Source: Bacteroidota bacterium (lineage in GTDB: Bacteria > Bacteroidota > Bacteroidia > Chitinophagales > Saprospiraceae). From it: a stretch of DNA of 64,000 nt. Below, in pieces: positions 8,612 through 17,378 of the stretch. A program made the position numbers and the translations under genes. The stretch covers positions 124,001 through 188,000 of the forward strand of contig JASBVF010000047.1 in the NCBI GenBank assembly GCA_030147525.1, read 5' to 3'. A model generated the notes under the pieces. That model saw only the letters and a program-made list of their open reading frames with translations. It did not search any database and was not told the origin of the DNA. Each line of letters opens with the position of its first letter. Position 1 is the stretch's first letter.

Positions 8612-10055
8612 TGAAAAAGTAGCCACGCACAAAGTTCCTTTCGGGCAAAAGGTTGCCTTTGGATTGGGAATGCTTGCCAATCAAATGTTCCCGGCTGCAC
8701 TGGGAATTTTTATGGTTGTATTGGTACAAGATTTAGGTTTCCCTGGCTGGATGTGGGGAATCCTGTTTTTTCTCCCAAGGGTTTTTGACTCCATCACCGA
8801 TCCCATTATGGGATTTATCTCTGACAATACCCGCTCAGTTTGGGGAAGACGACGACAGTATGTCTTCGTCGGAGCCATCATTATGGGAGTTGCTTTTGTA
8901 ATCATGTGGCAACTGTACAGGGAAAGCGGTGTGGATTACAATTTTATCTACTTTTTGATGTGGTCTTTCGTGTTTTATCTGGGACTTACCATTTTCAGTG
9001 TTCCGTATGTGGCCATGGGCTACGAAATGAGCGATGATTTTCACGAACGTACCGACATTATGGCGGTTGCCCAATGGATAGGGCAGTGGGCGTGGGTGAT
9101 TGCACCCTGGTTTTGGGTGGTTATGTATGACCCTGACTGGTTTGAAAATGCTGATGCTGCAACGAGAAATTTAGCTATTTGGGTTGGTGTGATATGTATG
9201 ATTCTGGCGATGATTCCTGCCATTTTTATCAAGCAAAAATCTACCAAAGACGACGACAGTCTCATCCCTTTGAGCCTCAAAAATATCGGGGGCGGTCTCA
9301 AAGAAATTATCAGCGGCTTCAAGGAAGCTTTCAAAATGGTACCGTTCAGGAAACTATGCATTTCGACGTTCCTGATTTTTAATGCTTTCAATACGGTGGC
9401 AGCCTTTTCCTTTTTTATCATTGTTTACCACATGTTCAACGGGGATGCAGGCGCAGCAGGCGTTTGGCCAACGTTGTTTGGCAGCCTTGGTGCTTTGGTG
9501 ACCACATTTGCAGTGATACCCACCGTGGCCTGGATGTCGAAAAAAATAGGGAAGAAAAATGCTTTTATGCTTTCACAGGGAATATCTCTCGTTGGTTACA
9601 TAGCGTTTTGGTTCCTTTTCGTGCCGGGCAAACCCTACATGTTCATCTTTGCCCTTCCTTTCTTTTCTTTCGGAATAGGGGGTTTGTTCACCCTGATGAT
9701 GTCAATGACAGCGGATGTTTGTGATTTGGATGAGTTAAATACCGGCAAAAGACGGGAAGGTATTTTTGGCGCTATTTACTGGTGGATGGTGAAATTCGGT
9801 TTTGCCATTGCCGGGTTGTTGAGTGGTGCTATCATGACCCTGGTCGGATTTGCCCCGGATGCCGCTTCTCAGCCGGAGGGTGCAGTAACGGGTCTGAGGC
9901 TGTTTTTCTCAGGTGTACCGATTCTTGGGACAGCAATTGCCATGTTGATCATGCGGAATTATGACATCACGGAAGAAAGAGCCAGTGAAATACGTGTAGC
10001 AATAGAAAAGAAAAAAGCTGCAAAACAGGCTCAGACAACCAATGCTAAAAATTAA
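8604..10055 (+). CDS. MFS sugar:cation symporter (GPH/MelB-like family)
   Basis: A 483-residue, 12-helix inner-membrane transporter. The N-terminal segment FDSITDPIMGFISDNT matches the GPH (glycoside-pentoside-hexuronide:cation symporter) signature, whose acidic residues bind the coupling cation in MelB. GRRRQYVFVG forms the conserved loop after helix 2, and the tail is lysine-rich and cytoplasmic. The start codon overlaps the end of the GH30 gene by 8 bp, so translation is probably coupled. It probably imports glucose or short gluco-oligosaccharides released by the GH16/GH17/GH30 lipoproteins and feeds the cytoplasmic phosphorylase and second GH17. The exact substrate is inferred from context. 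Confidence 0.85.
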   Translation: MSNEKVATHKVPFGQKVAFGLGMLANQMFPAALGIFMVVLVQDLGFPGWMWGILFFLPRVFDSITDPIMGFISDNTRSVWGRRRQYVFVGAIIMGVAFVIMWQLYRESGVDYNFIYFLMWSFVFYLGLTIFSVPYVAMGYEMSDDFHERTDIMAVAQWIGQWAWVIAPWFWVVMYDPDWFENADAATRNLAIWVGVICMILAMIPAIFIKQKSTKDDDSLIPLSLKNIGGGLKEIISGFKEAFKMVPFRKLCISTFLIFNAFNTVAAFSFFIIVYHMFNGDAGAAGVWPTLFGSLGALVTTFAVIPTVAWMSKKIGKKNAFMLSQGISLVGYIAFWFLFVPGKPYMFIFALPFFSFGIGGLFTLMMSMTADVCDLDELNTGKRREGIFGAIYWWMVKFGFAIAGLLSGAIMTLVGFAPDAASQPEGAVTGLRLFFSGVPILGTAIAMLIMRNYDITEERASEIRVAIEKKKAAKQAQTTNAKN

Positions 10056-10066
10056 AACGTGGATGG

Positions 10067-10104
10067 GAAGTCAGGCGGCAAGCGGAAGTTACCCACCTGA
10101 CTTC
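10067..10104 (+). other. Stem-loop between transporter and second GH17
   Basis: A perfect 9-bp stem (GAAGTCAGG at 10067-10075 with CCTGACTTC at 10096-10104) and a 20-nt loop in the 73-bp gap. No T-run follows directly, so partial termination or mRNA processing is more likely than full termination. Confidence 0.45.
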
Positions 10105-10128
10105 TGATTAATCTTTAAAAAATATACT

Positions 10129-11013
10129 ATGTCATTCAGACCAGGAAAATATTTGGCACTATCAGGGGGTGACTATTCAAAAAAATCACCCGCACAACTT
10201 CGGGAGCTCTTCCGGCAAACATTGGAAGAAGGAATGCACGGACTCTGCTACAGCGCATATGAAGAGGGACAGAAACCGGGCGATAATTTAACCATGGAAC
10301 AGGTCAGACGGCGGATGGCGATTATTGCTCCGTATACGAAATGGGTTCGCTCCTTTTCGTGCATTGAAGGCAATGAATTCGTTCCGCTGGCGGCCCGTGA
10401 GTTTGGTTTGAAAACGCTTGTGGGTGCCTGGTTGGGCAAGGACAAAGAGCTGAACGAGCAGGAAATTGAAGGCTTGATTTCACTGGCGAAAAACGGTCAT
10501 GTTGACATTGCCGCAGTGGGCAACGAGGTGATGTACCGAAAAGATTTAACGGAGGACGAACTTTTGGGCTACATGTACCGGGTAAAAGAAGCCTTGCCGG
10601 ATGTTCCGGTCGGATATGTGGACGCCTACTACGAGTTCAGTCACCGTCCGAAAATCACGGAGGCATGCGATGTCGTTCTGGCCAACTGCTACCCATTTTG
10701 GGAATCCTGCCACATAGATTATTCATTGATGTACATGAAGCAGATGTACCAGCAGGCAGTCCAGGCCGCCGATGGTAAAAAAGTGATTATCACGGAAACC
10801 GGCTGGCCAAGCCAGGGGCAGGATTATGATGGCGCTGAGCCTTCCGCTGAAAACTTTATGAAATATTTCATCAATGCCCAGTTGTGGTCAAAGGAAGAGG
10901 GCATTGAAATGTTCTACTTTTCCTCATTTGACGAGTCGTGGAAAGTTGGTGCCGAAGGTGATGTGGGAGCCTATTGGGGGCTTTGGGACATGCATGAAAA
11001 TCTTAAGTTTTAA
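10129..11013 (+). CDS. Cytoplasmic GH17-family beta-1,3-glucan hydrolase/transglucosylase
   Basis: A 294-residue GH17-fold protein that starts directly with MSFRPGKYLALSGGDYSKKS and has no signal peptide or lipobox, unlike the GH17 lipoprotein upstream. The catalytic pair is intact: AAVGNEVM (acid/base E133) and IITETGWPSQG (nucleophile E223), followed by FYFSSFDESWK. It closes the glucan operon after the importer, so it probably works in the cytoplasm on imported oligosaccharides alongside the phosphorylase. It could hydrolyse long oligomers or, like some bacterial GH17 domains, transfer glucan chains. It is about 130 residues shorter than the lipoprotein paralogue. Confidence 0.82.
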   Translation: MSFRPGKYLALSGGDYSKKSPAQLRELFRQTLEEGMHGLCYSAYEEGQKPGDNLTMEQVRRRMAIIAPYTKWVRSFSCIEGNEFVPLAAREFGLKTLVGAWLGKDKELNEQEIEGLISLAKNGHVDIAAVGNEVMYRKDLTEDELLGYMYRVKEALPDVPVGYVDAYYEFSHRPKITEACDVVLANCYPFWESCHIDYSLMYMKQMYQQAVQAADGKKVIITETGWPSQGQDYDGAEPSAENFMKYFINAQLWSKEEGIEMFYFSSFDESWKVGAEGDVGAYWGLWDMHENLKF

Positions 11014-11035
11014 CACTGTATACCCAACCAACTAT

Positions 11036-11063
11036 GGTTTGCGGGTCTGAGGACTCGCAAACC
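11036..11063 (+). terminator. Hairpin at the end of the glucan operon
   Basis: Arms 11036-11047 and 11052-11063 pair over 12 bp (one G-U) with a TGAG tetraloop, 23 bp after the GH17 stop. The following TCTCTTATG is only moderately T-rich. The position suggests the end of the operon transcript. Confidence 0.5.
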
Positions 11064-11123
11064 TCTCTTATGATAAATTTAGCCTTTCAGGGAAAGCACG
11101 GCCCATGAATCAAGAAAAAGTGA

Positions 11124-11756
11124 TCACTTGCCTGCCTCTTTAATCAGAAAAAACATTTCCCGGGCAATTTGACGGCAGCGCTCATCGTAAGCCTGTGTTT
11201 CTGTCTCAGTTCCATCAAAATTTTTAGGATCCTCGTAAGGAATAGCGAAACGGCCGTCTGCTCCTGTTACCAGCGGGCAGGCAGCATCCGCTTCCGTGCA
11301 AACCATGATGGCGGCAAAGTTGGAGGATGGATTTACAGCGTGGCTGTATTTTTTTGAAAACAGGGTCAGTTTTTCAAATGTGGGACCCATCGACGCTTCA
11401 TACTTCGGGTTGTCAGTCGCGTCCAGTTTTTTTAGCTCAAAACCGGCTTTTTGCATAGCCGCAACAGCCCGTGGATTGAATGCAGTGGCCTCCGTACCGC
11501 CCGAAAAAGTGGCGACCTGGTCAATATTGTAAAAAGCGGCTGCGGCTTTCAGCCAGAGCTGGCCCATATGGCTACGGCGGGAGTTGTGGGTGCAGATGAC
11601 TGTCAATTGAGCTGTTTCGCCAGCCTGAATTTTCTTCCGGATATAATTGCCAACCTCCCTGAGTTGTGTTTTACGATCATCGGATATCTGATCGAATTCA
11701 GCTTCAAGCGTGGCGCAATAGGTCTCAAGTTTTATGTGAAATCCGGGCTGATTCAT
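11124..11756 (-). CDS. Low-molecular-weight phosphatase / arsenate reductase-like protein
   Basis: A 210-residue cytoplasmic protein with the CX5R phosphate-binding loop in VICTHNSRRSHMGQLW, followed by FSGGTEATAFNPRAVAAM, a pattern of LMW protein tyrosine phosphatases and thioredoxin-linked ArsC. It also has a Cys in the MVCTEADAACP segment and an acidic IPYEDPKNFDGTE segment near the C-terminus. An N-terminal helical extension of about 45 residues precedes the loop. No arsR, arsenite pump or other ars gene is next to it, so arsenate reduction versus protein phosphatase activity cannot be decided. It is convergent with the glucan operon. Confidence 0.75.
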   Translation of the reverse strand: MNQPGFHIKLETYCATLEAEFDQISDDRKTQLREVGNYIRKKIQAGETAQLTVICTHNSRRSHMGQLWLKAAAAFYNIDQVATFSGGTEATAFNPRAVAAMQKAGFELKKLDATDNPKYEASMGPTFEKLTLFSKKYSHAVNPSSNFAAIMVCTEADAACPLVTGADGRFAIPYEDPKNFDGTETETQAYDERCRQIAREMFFLIKEAGK

Positions 11757-12268
11757 ATTTATAAAAATTGGTGATCAATTTTGAAAAAAAGCGGAATGGA
11801 AATGATCTGTACGTTTTTCAGAAGCATTGATTTTTCATCGCAAAAATGCGATAAATTTTGACTCGTTCGCCCTCGTTTTTTCTAAATTTTCCAGAAAACC
11901 CATCCTTACTTCAACCAGATCATGAAACTTGACCTATCCGTAAAGGTGCCAGTTGTAGAGGTTTTGGAGAACCGGTCGAATTTGCAGGGGTTTCGAGAAT
12001 GGGTGGACAGCTGATTTTTTATCAGGTACGCTCATGCTCCTACAGGGATTCTGCCGGCTCAGGTGAACCGGCGTTCAAATTATTTATTCAGGCTTTCGCC
12101 TGGCGATACCTGAAAAGATAAGTTCGTCGGAACAAAATGGCCTCTGCATGAGCTTACAGCGATTTTAAATTTATTGTTGTTTAACTGCGTTTATGAAAAA
12201 GTTAAACAAAAAACCATTCCTGTGGTTATTATGCCGTCATAAAAACATTGACCAAACAATCCAAAATC
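11757..12268. other. Noncoding stretch between the phosphatase-like gene and folE
   Basis: About 510 bp with no convincing gene; the best frame is a 30-codon ATG frame at 11922-12014 without family features. A small dyad (AAAATTG-GTGAT-CAATTTT, 11764-11782) sits 8 bp upstream of the minus-strand start codon and could be an operator. The rest probably holds the two divergent promoters. Confidence 0.4.
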
Positions 12269-13009
12269 ATGTTTCAATCAAAAAGCAATTTCAGCCGTAA
12301 CCTCCTTTTGACCGATGAAGATATAGGCGACGACCACATCATGACCTCTCTGGAAACACCGCTACGTCCCGACGCTTTCGACCTCAGCGACGAGGAAAAG
12401 ATGGCCAAAATCGAGCATCATTTCCGGGAAATCATGCTCACCATGGGCCTCGACCTGACCGACGACAGTCTGCGGGGGACCCCGAAAAGAGTCGCCAAGA
12501 TGTACGTTCAGGAGATTTTCAGTGGTCTCAACCCAAAGAATAAGCCCAAAGTGGCTATGTTCGACAACAAATACAACTACTACGAAATGCTCGTTGAAAA
12601 GGACATCACGTTCTACTCAAATTGCGAGCATCACTTCGTGCCCATCATCGGGAAGGCGCATGTAGCCTACATTTCAAACGGCAGTGTTATAGGCCTTTCC
12701 AAGCTGAATCGCATCGTTCAGTACTATGCCAAGCGTCCGCAAGTACAGGAGCGACTGACCATGCAGATTGCGCAGGAACTCAGCAACACCCTCGGTACGG
12801 ACGATATAGCTATTGTCATCGATGCACACCACCTTTGCGTATCTTCCCGTGGCGTGCAGGATGTGAACAGCAGCACGATCACGGCTTACTACGGCGGCCA
12901 ATTCATGAAAGAAGGCCGGAAAAACGAATTCTTGCAGTACCTCAGCCTACCGCCATCGGCACAGGTTTCGGAGGTTTTGCAGACGAGAAAAAAGGATTTG
13001 CCTGACTAA
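12269..13009 (+). CDS. folE: GTP cyclohydrolase I
   Basis: Converts GTP to 7,8-dihydroneopterin triphosphate, the first step of folate/pterin synthesis. Motifs: DDSLRGTPKRVAKMY, the zinc-binding FYSNCEHHFVPIIGKAHVAY, LSKLNRIVQYYAKRPQVQERL, and DAHHLCVSSRGVQD, which supplies the second zinc Cys. I chose ATG 12269 (246 residues) over a TTG seven codons upstream. The catalytic core is complete, with an N-terminal extension of about 40 residues. A strong hairpin follows the stop codon, so it is probably monocistronic. Confidence 0.95.
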   Translation: MFQSKSNFSRNLLLTDEDIGDDHIMTSLETPLRPDAFDLSDEEKMAKIEHHFREIMLTMGLDLTDDSLRGTPKRVAKMYVQEIFSGLNPKNKPKVAMFDNKYNYYEMLVEKDITFYSNCEHHFVPIIGKAHVAYISNGSVIGLSKLNRIVQYYAKRPQVQERLTMQIAQELSNTLGTDDIAIVIDAHHLCVSSRGVQDVNSSTITAYYGGQFMKEGRKNEFLQYLSLPPSAQVSEVLQTRKKDLPD

Positions 13010-13068
13010 TTTAAGGTTTCAAAAGTTTTTGAAACTTGAAAGTGTAAAATCAACTGCACGAAGTAAAT

Positions 13069-13109
13069 AGCCCGCCTTTGGATTGCCCTGACATTCGAAG
13101 GCGGGCTTT
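13069..13109 (+). terminator. Intrinsic terminator after folE
   Basis: GC-rich arms AGCCCGCCTTTG (13069-13080) and CGAAGGCGGGCT (13096-13107) with a 15-nt loop and a short T-run. It ends only 13 bp before the next start codon, so it could also influence the receptor gene's leader. Confidence 0.7.
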
Positions 13110-13121
13110 AATGTTAATACG

Positions 13122-15533
13122 ATGAAAAAACTCCAACCCATTTTCCTGCTTATCTTCCTCCTGACAGGCTTCTACCTGCGTGCTCAAACCGGCTCTATCC
13201 GGGGCGCCATCACGAACGCCCTGACCAACGAACCGGTCATGTTTGCCAATGTACTCGTACTGAATACGGACAAAGGCACGATCACCGATGAAAACGGCAA
13301 CTACGAAATCACCGATCTTGCCCCCGGCCTTTACGACGTGCGGGCGAGTTACGTCGGCTTCAAGGATGTTACTTTATTTGAAATTCAGGTGACAACGGCA
13401 AGACCGGCGGTCGTGAATTTCAAAATGGAAGAACAAAGCGCTGATTTGCAGGAAGTTGTGGTAAAAGCCTCGCCTTTCAAAAAAACGGAAGAAAGCCCGC
13501 TCAGCCTGCGCACCATCGGCGTAGCAGAAATCCAGCGAAACCCCGGCGCCAACCGGGACATCTCGAAAGTGGTGCAGACCCTGCCTGGCGTGACGACCAC
13601 GGCCAGCTTCCGCAACGACCTCATCATCCGGGGTGGAGCGCCCAACGAAAATCGCTTTTACCTCGACGACGTGGAGGTGCCGAACATCAACCACTTCGCC
13701 ACGCAGGGCAGCAGCGGCGGACCAGTCGGTCTCATCAACGTGAACTTCATCCGGGAGGTAGATTTTTACTCCGGCGCTTTCCCGGCCAACCGGGGCAACA
13801 CGCTCAGTTCCGTTTTCAACTTTGACCAAATCGACGGGCGCAGCGACCGCATCGGCGCTACGTTTATGCTCGGCGCTTCGGATGCGGGCCTGACGATGGA
13901 CGGGCCGATTGGTGAAAAAACGACCTTTCTGTTTTCGGCGAGGCGCTCATACTTGCAGTTCCTTTTCCAGGCGCTGGAGCTGCCGTTTTTGCCGACTTAC
14001 ACGGACTTTCAGGCGAAGGTGAAACACAAGTTTGACCAAAAAAATGAAATCTACTTCATCGGCCTCGGCGCCATCGACCAGTTCAAACTCAATCTCGACG
14101 CCAACAAAACCGAAGACCAGCAGTTCATCCTCGACAACCTGCCCGTAGCACCGCAGTGGAACTACACCAACGGCCTCGTTTACAAACACTACGGCAACCA
14201 AGGCTACTGGACGTTCGTGCTCAGCCGCAACATGCTGAACAACGAAGCGGAGAAGTATTTTAAAAACGACGACAGCACCGAGGACAACCTCACGCTGCGC
14301 TACCGCTCGCAGGAAATCGAGAACAAACTCCGTATCGAAAACACGCTGCGCAAGGGCGATTTCAAGTTCAACTGCGGCGCCGGCTACGAGTTTGTGAAAT
14401 ACAACAACCGCACGTTCAACCGCATCTTCACCAGCGCAGGGGCGCAAACCATTAACTACACCTCCGATTTCAGCATGAGCAAATATGCCCTGTTCGGGCA
14501 GGTGAGCCGCAACTACCTCAGCGACCGCCTCGTGCTTTCGCTTGGCTTCCGCATGGACGGCAACTCGTATTCCGATGAAATGGCGAACCCCCTGGAGCAG
14601 TTTTCACCCCGCTTCTCGTTCTCTTACTCGTTGACCGATGCCGTGTCGTTCAACTTCAACACCGGGCGCTTTTTCCAACTGCCACCCTACACGATTCTGG
14701 GCTACCAGCAGGACGGCGTTTTCATCAACAAACAGAATAACATTGACTTTATCCGTGCCGACCACGTCGTGGCGGGCTTTGCCTGGAACACGGCGGCCAA
14801 TTCCCGCCTGAGCGTGGAGGGTTATTTTAAAAAATACGCCGACTACCCCTTCCTGCTCCGTGACAGCCTGACGCTTGCCAACCTCGGCGGCGACTTCGGC
14901 ATCATCGGCAACGAACCGGCCGTGAGCCGCAGCGCCGGACGGACTTACGGCGTCGAGTTTTTGTTCCAACAGCGGCTCTATAAGGGATTTTATGGCATCG
15001 CCAGCTATACGCTGGGCTGGAGTGAGTTTGAGGATAAAAACGGCGAGTTCGTGCCCTCATCGTGGGATGCACGGCATATTGTGAACCTTGCTTTGGGTAA
15101 AAAATTCGGCAAAAACTGGGAGGCCGGCGTCAACTGGCGCTTCCAGAGCGGGCTGCCGTTCACGCCGTTTGCTGACCAGTCAGCGCTCGTCAGCAGTTGG
15201 GACGTGAACGGCCGGGGCATTCCGAATTACAACCTCCTGAACACCCAGCGCATTGAGGCCAGCAACACCATTGACCTGCGCATTGACAAAAAATGGTTCT
15301 TCGAAAAATGGAGCCTGAACGTCTATCTTGACATCGAAAACGTCACCGCCAACGCCGTGCAAATCCCCAACCTCATCCTCGACCGGCCCCGTGACGAGAA
15401 TGGCACCCCTATGGGCCCCGGCGTCATTGAAAATCCGGAAGCGCCTGCCAGTCAGCAACGTTACAAGCTGAAAACTATCAGCGATGCGCAGGGGACAGCG
15501 ATTCCGAGCGTGGGGGTCATGGTGGAGATATAA
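13122..15533 (+). CDS. TonB-dependent outer-membrane receptor with carboxypeptidase-regulatory-like domain
   Basis: An 803-residue protein. The signal peptide is MKKLQPIFLLIFLLTGFYLRAQ. Next comes a CarboxypepD_reg-like domain (~23-110: GSIRGAITNALTNEPV, LAPGLYDVRASYVGFKD). The plug follows, with LQEVVVKASPFKKTEESPLS, ANRDISKVVQTLPGV, DLIIRGGAPNENRFYLDDVE and EVDFYSGAFPANRG. The rest is a ~22-strand barrel ending at the outer membrane (IPSVGVMVEI). No SusD gene is adjacent, so it is not an obvious SusC; iron-chelate, cofactor or peptide uptake are all possible. The start codon is 112 bp after folE. Confidence 0.88.
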   Translation: MKKLQPIFLLIFLLTGFYLRAQTGSIRGAITNALTNEPVMFANVLVLNTDKGTITDENGNYEITDLAPGLYDVRASYVGFKDVTLFEIQVTTARPAVVNFKMEEQSADLQEVVVKASPFKKTEESPLSLRTIGVAEIQRNPGANRDISKVVQTLPGVTTTASFRNDLIIRGGAPNENRFYLDDVEVPNINHFATQGSSGGPVGLINVNFIREVDFYSGAFPANRGNTLSSVFNFDQIDGRSDRIGATFMLGASDAGLTMDGPIGEKTTFLFSARRSYLQFLFQALELPFLPTYTDFQAKVKHKFDQKNEIYFIGLGAIDQFKLNLDANKTEDQQFILDNLPVAPQWNYTNGLVYKHYGNQGYWTFVLSRNMLNNEAEKYFKNDDSTEDNLTLRYRSQEIENKLRIENTLRKGDFKFNCGAGYEFVKYNNRTFNRIFTSAGAQTINYTSDFSMSKYALFGQVSRNYLSDRLVLSLGFRMDGNSYSDEMANPLEQFSPRFSFSYSLTDAVSFNFNTGRFFQLPPYTILGYQQDGVFINKQNNIDFIRADHVVAGFAWNTAANSRLSVEGYFKKYADYPFLLRDSLTLANLGGDFGIIGNEPAVSRSAGRTYGVEFLFQQRLYKGFYGIASYTLGWSEFEDKNGEFVPSSWDARHIVNLALGKKFGKNWEAGVNWRFQSGLPFTPFADQSALVSSWDVNGRGIPNYNLLNTQRIEASNTIDLRIDKKWFFEKWSLNVYLDIENVTANAVQIPNLILDRPRDENGTPMGPGVIENPEAPASQQRYKLKTISDAQGTAIPSVGVMVEI

Positions 15534-15594
15534 GAGATCTGGACGTTTTTTATCTGCGGGTTTTGGAATGAACATAAATTTCCGTACGCCGGAG

Positions 15595-15969
15595 TTAGTC
15601 CGGAAAGATTTCTAACAATTCCCGGATTACCTGCACCAGTTCTATTTCACCATTCCGAACTGCTTCCATATTTTCAAAATACACCATCCGCCTGTCCTTA
15701 TAATCACCTTCCAGCAGCGGCGAGCTGATTTCAGCAATTTTAGCATGGTGAAAAATGAGGTGTACCCGGTCTGTCATACGGTGGTTAAAAGTCAGAAAAT
15801 CCTCCCCGGCATAGTAGCTGGGGGCGTTCCATTTGATGCGTTCGCAAATGGCGGGGTCCGCACCTTTGATGATTTCCCGGAGCGCTTCGATTTCCGCCTT
15901 GAGGGGATGTTCGAGTTGCTGCATATATTCGGCGACGAGTTCGGCGTCTGTTTTTTTTAGCTTAGCCAT
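15595..15969 (-). CDS. DUF1801 domain protein
   Basis: A 124-residue soluble protein matching the DUF1801 pattern: VAEYMQQLEHPLKAEIEALREII, then ADPAICERIKWNAPSYYAGEDFLTF and a C-terminal helix VQVIRELLEIF. Family members are small alpha/beta proteins of unknown function (some annotated as iron-chaperone-like, YdhG). It lies 3 bp downstream of the VOC-VOC-SRPBCC gene on the minus strand, so the two are translationally close. It is only distantly similar to the DUF1801 protein at 17.4 kb. Confidence 0.8.
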   Translation of the reverse strand: MAKLKKTDAELVAEYMQQLEHPLKAEIEALREIIKGADPAICERIKWNAPSYYAGEDFLTFNHRMTDRVHLIFHHAKIAEISSPLLEGDYKDRRMVYFENMEAVRNGEIELVQVIRELLEIFPD

Positions 15970-15972
15970 GAT

Positions 15973-17271
15973 TTACCTCAATTGTACATATTTTTTAAAA
16001 TTATCCAGAATCGCCTGCCACCCTTGCCGCTGCATGTCCACCGGGTTCATCGTCTCCGCTTCGAACGTTTCCATGACGAAAGTTCCGGCGTCCGTTTCAG
16101 AAAAAGTAACCTGTACCTGCCTTCCATCGCCCAGTGTGTATTCGACACGCTGTTGTTTTTCAACTTTGTCGTACACGCCCTCGAAGTCGAAGCCGAAGCT
16201 GCCGTCCTTAGCCTCCATGCGGTAGTTGAACTTGCCGCCGGGGCGCAGGTCATTCTCCGCACGGGGAGTGTGCCATTCGTCGGAGGCATGGTTCCAGTTA
16301 ACCACGTGTTCGGGCTGCGTCCAGCAGTTCCAGACTTTCTCGAGCGGCGCTTTGACCGTGGTTTCGACCACGACAACCGTTTTGCCCTCGCCGTCAGCAG
16401 CTTGCCGGATTTTTGCGATATCAATTTTTTTCATCGTCATCATGGCGCCGGTGGCCCGCTGCGCCCTTGCGGGGTCGGGATCAGCGAGCAGTTCGGGCAA
16501 CTCGTCGGGTACGATCTGCCAGCTCACGCCGAAGGGGTCTTTCAGCCAACCGCACTGGTCTTCCCTGCCACCGTTCGCCGTGAGTTTTTTCCAAAAATAG
16601 TCCACCTCCTCTTGCCCGGAGCAGTGTACGACGAAGGACAGCGCTTCATTGAAGCCAAAATCTGCACCCGTCGTGTCGTCCATGACCATGAATGTCTGGT
16701 CGCCGCCGAGCCGGAACTGGGCGTGTATAACTTTGCCCTCGTGTTGCCCGGCGTCAGCACCATGGTGCATGATACCATCCACTGTTGAGCCTTCGAAAAC
16801 GGAAGTGTACAGTTTCAGCGCCGCCTCCGCTTTGCCGCTTCGGTCGCCGGTGAACAGTAGCGAGGGCACGAAACGCCGCCCGCCGACGTCAGAGAGTTTG
16901 CCCCAGGAAATCTGCCATGACAAGCCGTAGCGGTCCTGTATCCAGCCGTATTTTTCGCTCCACGGGTACTTGTCGAGCGGCATCAGCGCTGAGCCGCCTT
17001 CGGAGAGGGCTGCCCAGGCGGCATCCGTTTCCGCCTCCGTTTCCAACGTGACGTAAAACGAAATGGAAGGATTGAATTTGAAATGCGGCCCACCGTTCAG
17101 GGCCCTGAACCGCTGCCCGCCAAGGCTAAATTCCACGAGAAAAACCGCCTCGCCCTGACGCCGGACATTTTCGATTTTTGAGTTTTTGAAAATGGAAGTG
17201 TAGAATTTGGCAGCCTCTTCGGCCTGGTTGTCAAACCATAGGAAGGGCGTGATCGGATGATTGTTTGCCAT
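15973..17271 (-). CDS. Triple-domain VOC-VOC-SRPBCC fusion protein (copy A)
   Basis: A 432-residue cytoplasmic protein with two PhnB-like vicinal-oxygen-chelate domains (~1-125, ITPFLWFDNQAEEAAKFYTS; ~133-265, FVPSLLFTGDRSGKAEAA) and an AHSA1/SRPBCC domain (~300-430, VVVVETTVKAPLEKVWNCW). The linker TMKKIDIAKIRQAADGEG looks like the former N-terminus of a free SRPBCC protein. Such domains usually bind small hydrophobic or glyoxalase-like substrates; the reaction is unknown. A near-identical 432-residue copy lies at 36455-37753 on the opposite strand, about 87% identical by eye. Neighbours are two DUF1801 genes, one on each side. Confidence 0.85.
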   Translation of the reverse strand: MANNHPITPFLWFDNQAEEAAKFYTSIFKNSKIENVRRQGEAVFLVEFSLGGQRFRALNGGPHFKFNPSISFYVTLETEAETDAAWAALSEGGSALMPLDKYPWSEKYGWIQDRYGLSWQISWGKLSDVGGRRFVPSLLFTGDRSGKAEAALKLYTSVFEGSTVDGIMHHGADAGQHEGKVIHAQFRLGGDQTFMVMDDTTGADFGFNEALSFVVHCSGQEEVDYFWKKLTANGGREDQCGWLKDPFGVSWQIVPDELPELLADPDPARAQRATGAMMTMKKIDIAKIRQAADGEGKTVVVVETTVKAPLEKVWNCWTQPEHVVNWNHASDEWHTPRAENDLRPGGKFNYRMEAKDGSFGFDFEGVYDKVEKQQRVEYTLGDGRQVQVTFSETDAGTFVMETFEAETMNPVDMQRQGWQAILDNFKKYVQLR

Positions 17272-17316
17272 AACAGATTGTTTTTATTGGTAAAATATTT
17301 TGTTTTAAATTTTGCC

Positions 17317-17324
17317 CAAAGATA
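17317..17324 (-). promoter_or_regulatory. -7 promoter element for the VOC fusion gene (copy A)
   Basis: Read on the minus strand this is TATCTTTG, matching the Bacteroidota TAnnTTTG -7 element, 46 bp upstream of the start codon. The surrounding sequence (TTATCTTTGGG, then AAACAAAATATTTTACC) is nearly the same as upstream of the VOC gene at 35437, so the promoter is part of the duplicated block. Confidence 0.5.
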
Positions 17325-17378
17325 ACTAATTTATCATCTTAAAAAACTTTTTGTTTAAAAATTAAACCTTTTTTTTAG

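Noticed and set aside
11124-11756. Arsenic-resistance island
   Set aside because: Only the ArsC/LMW-phosphatase-like gene is present; no arsenite pump or ArsR neighbour.
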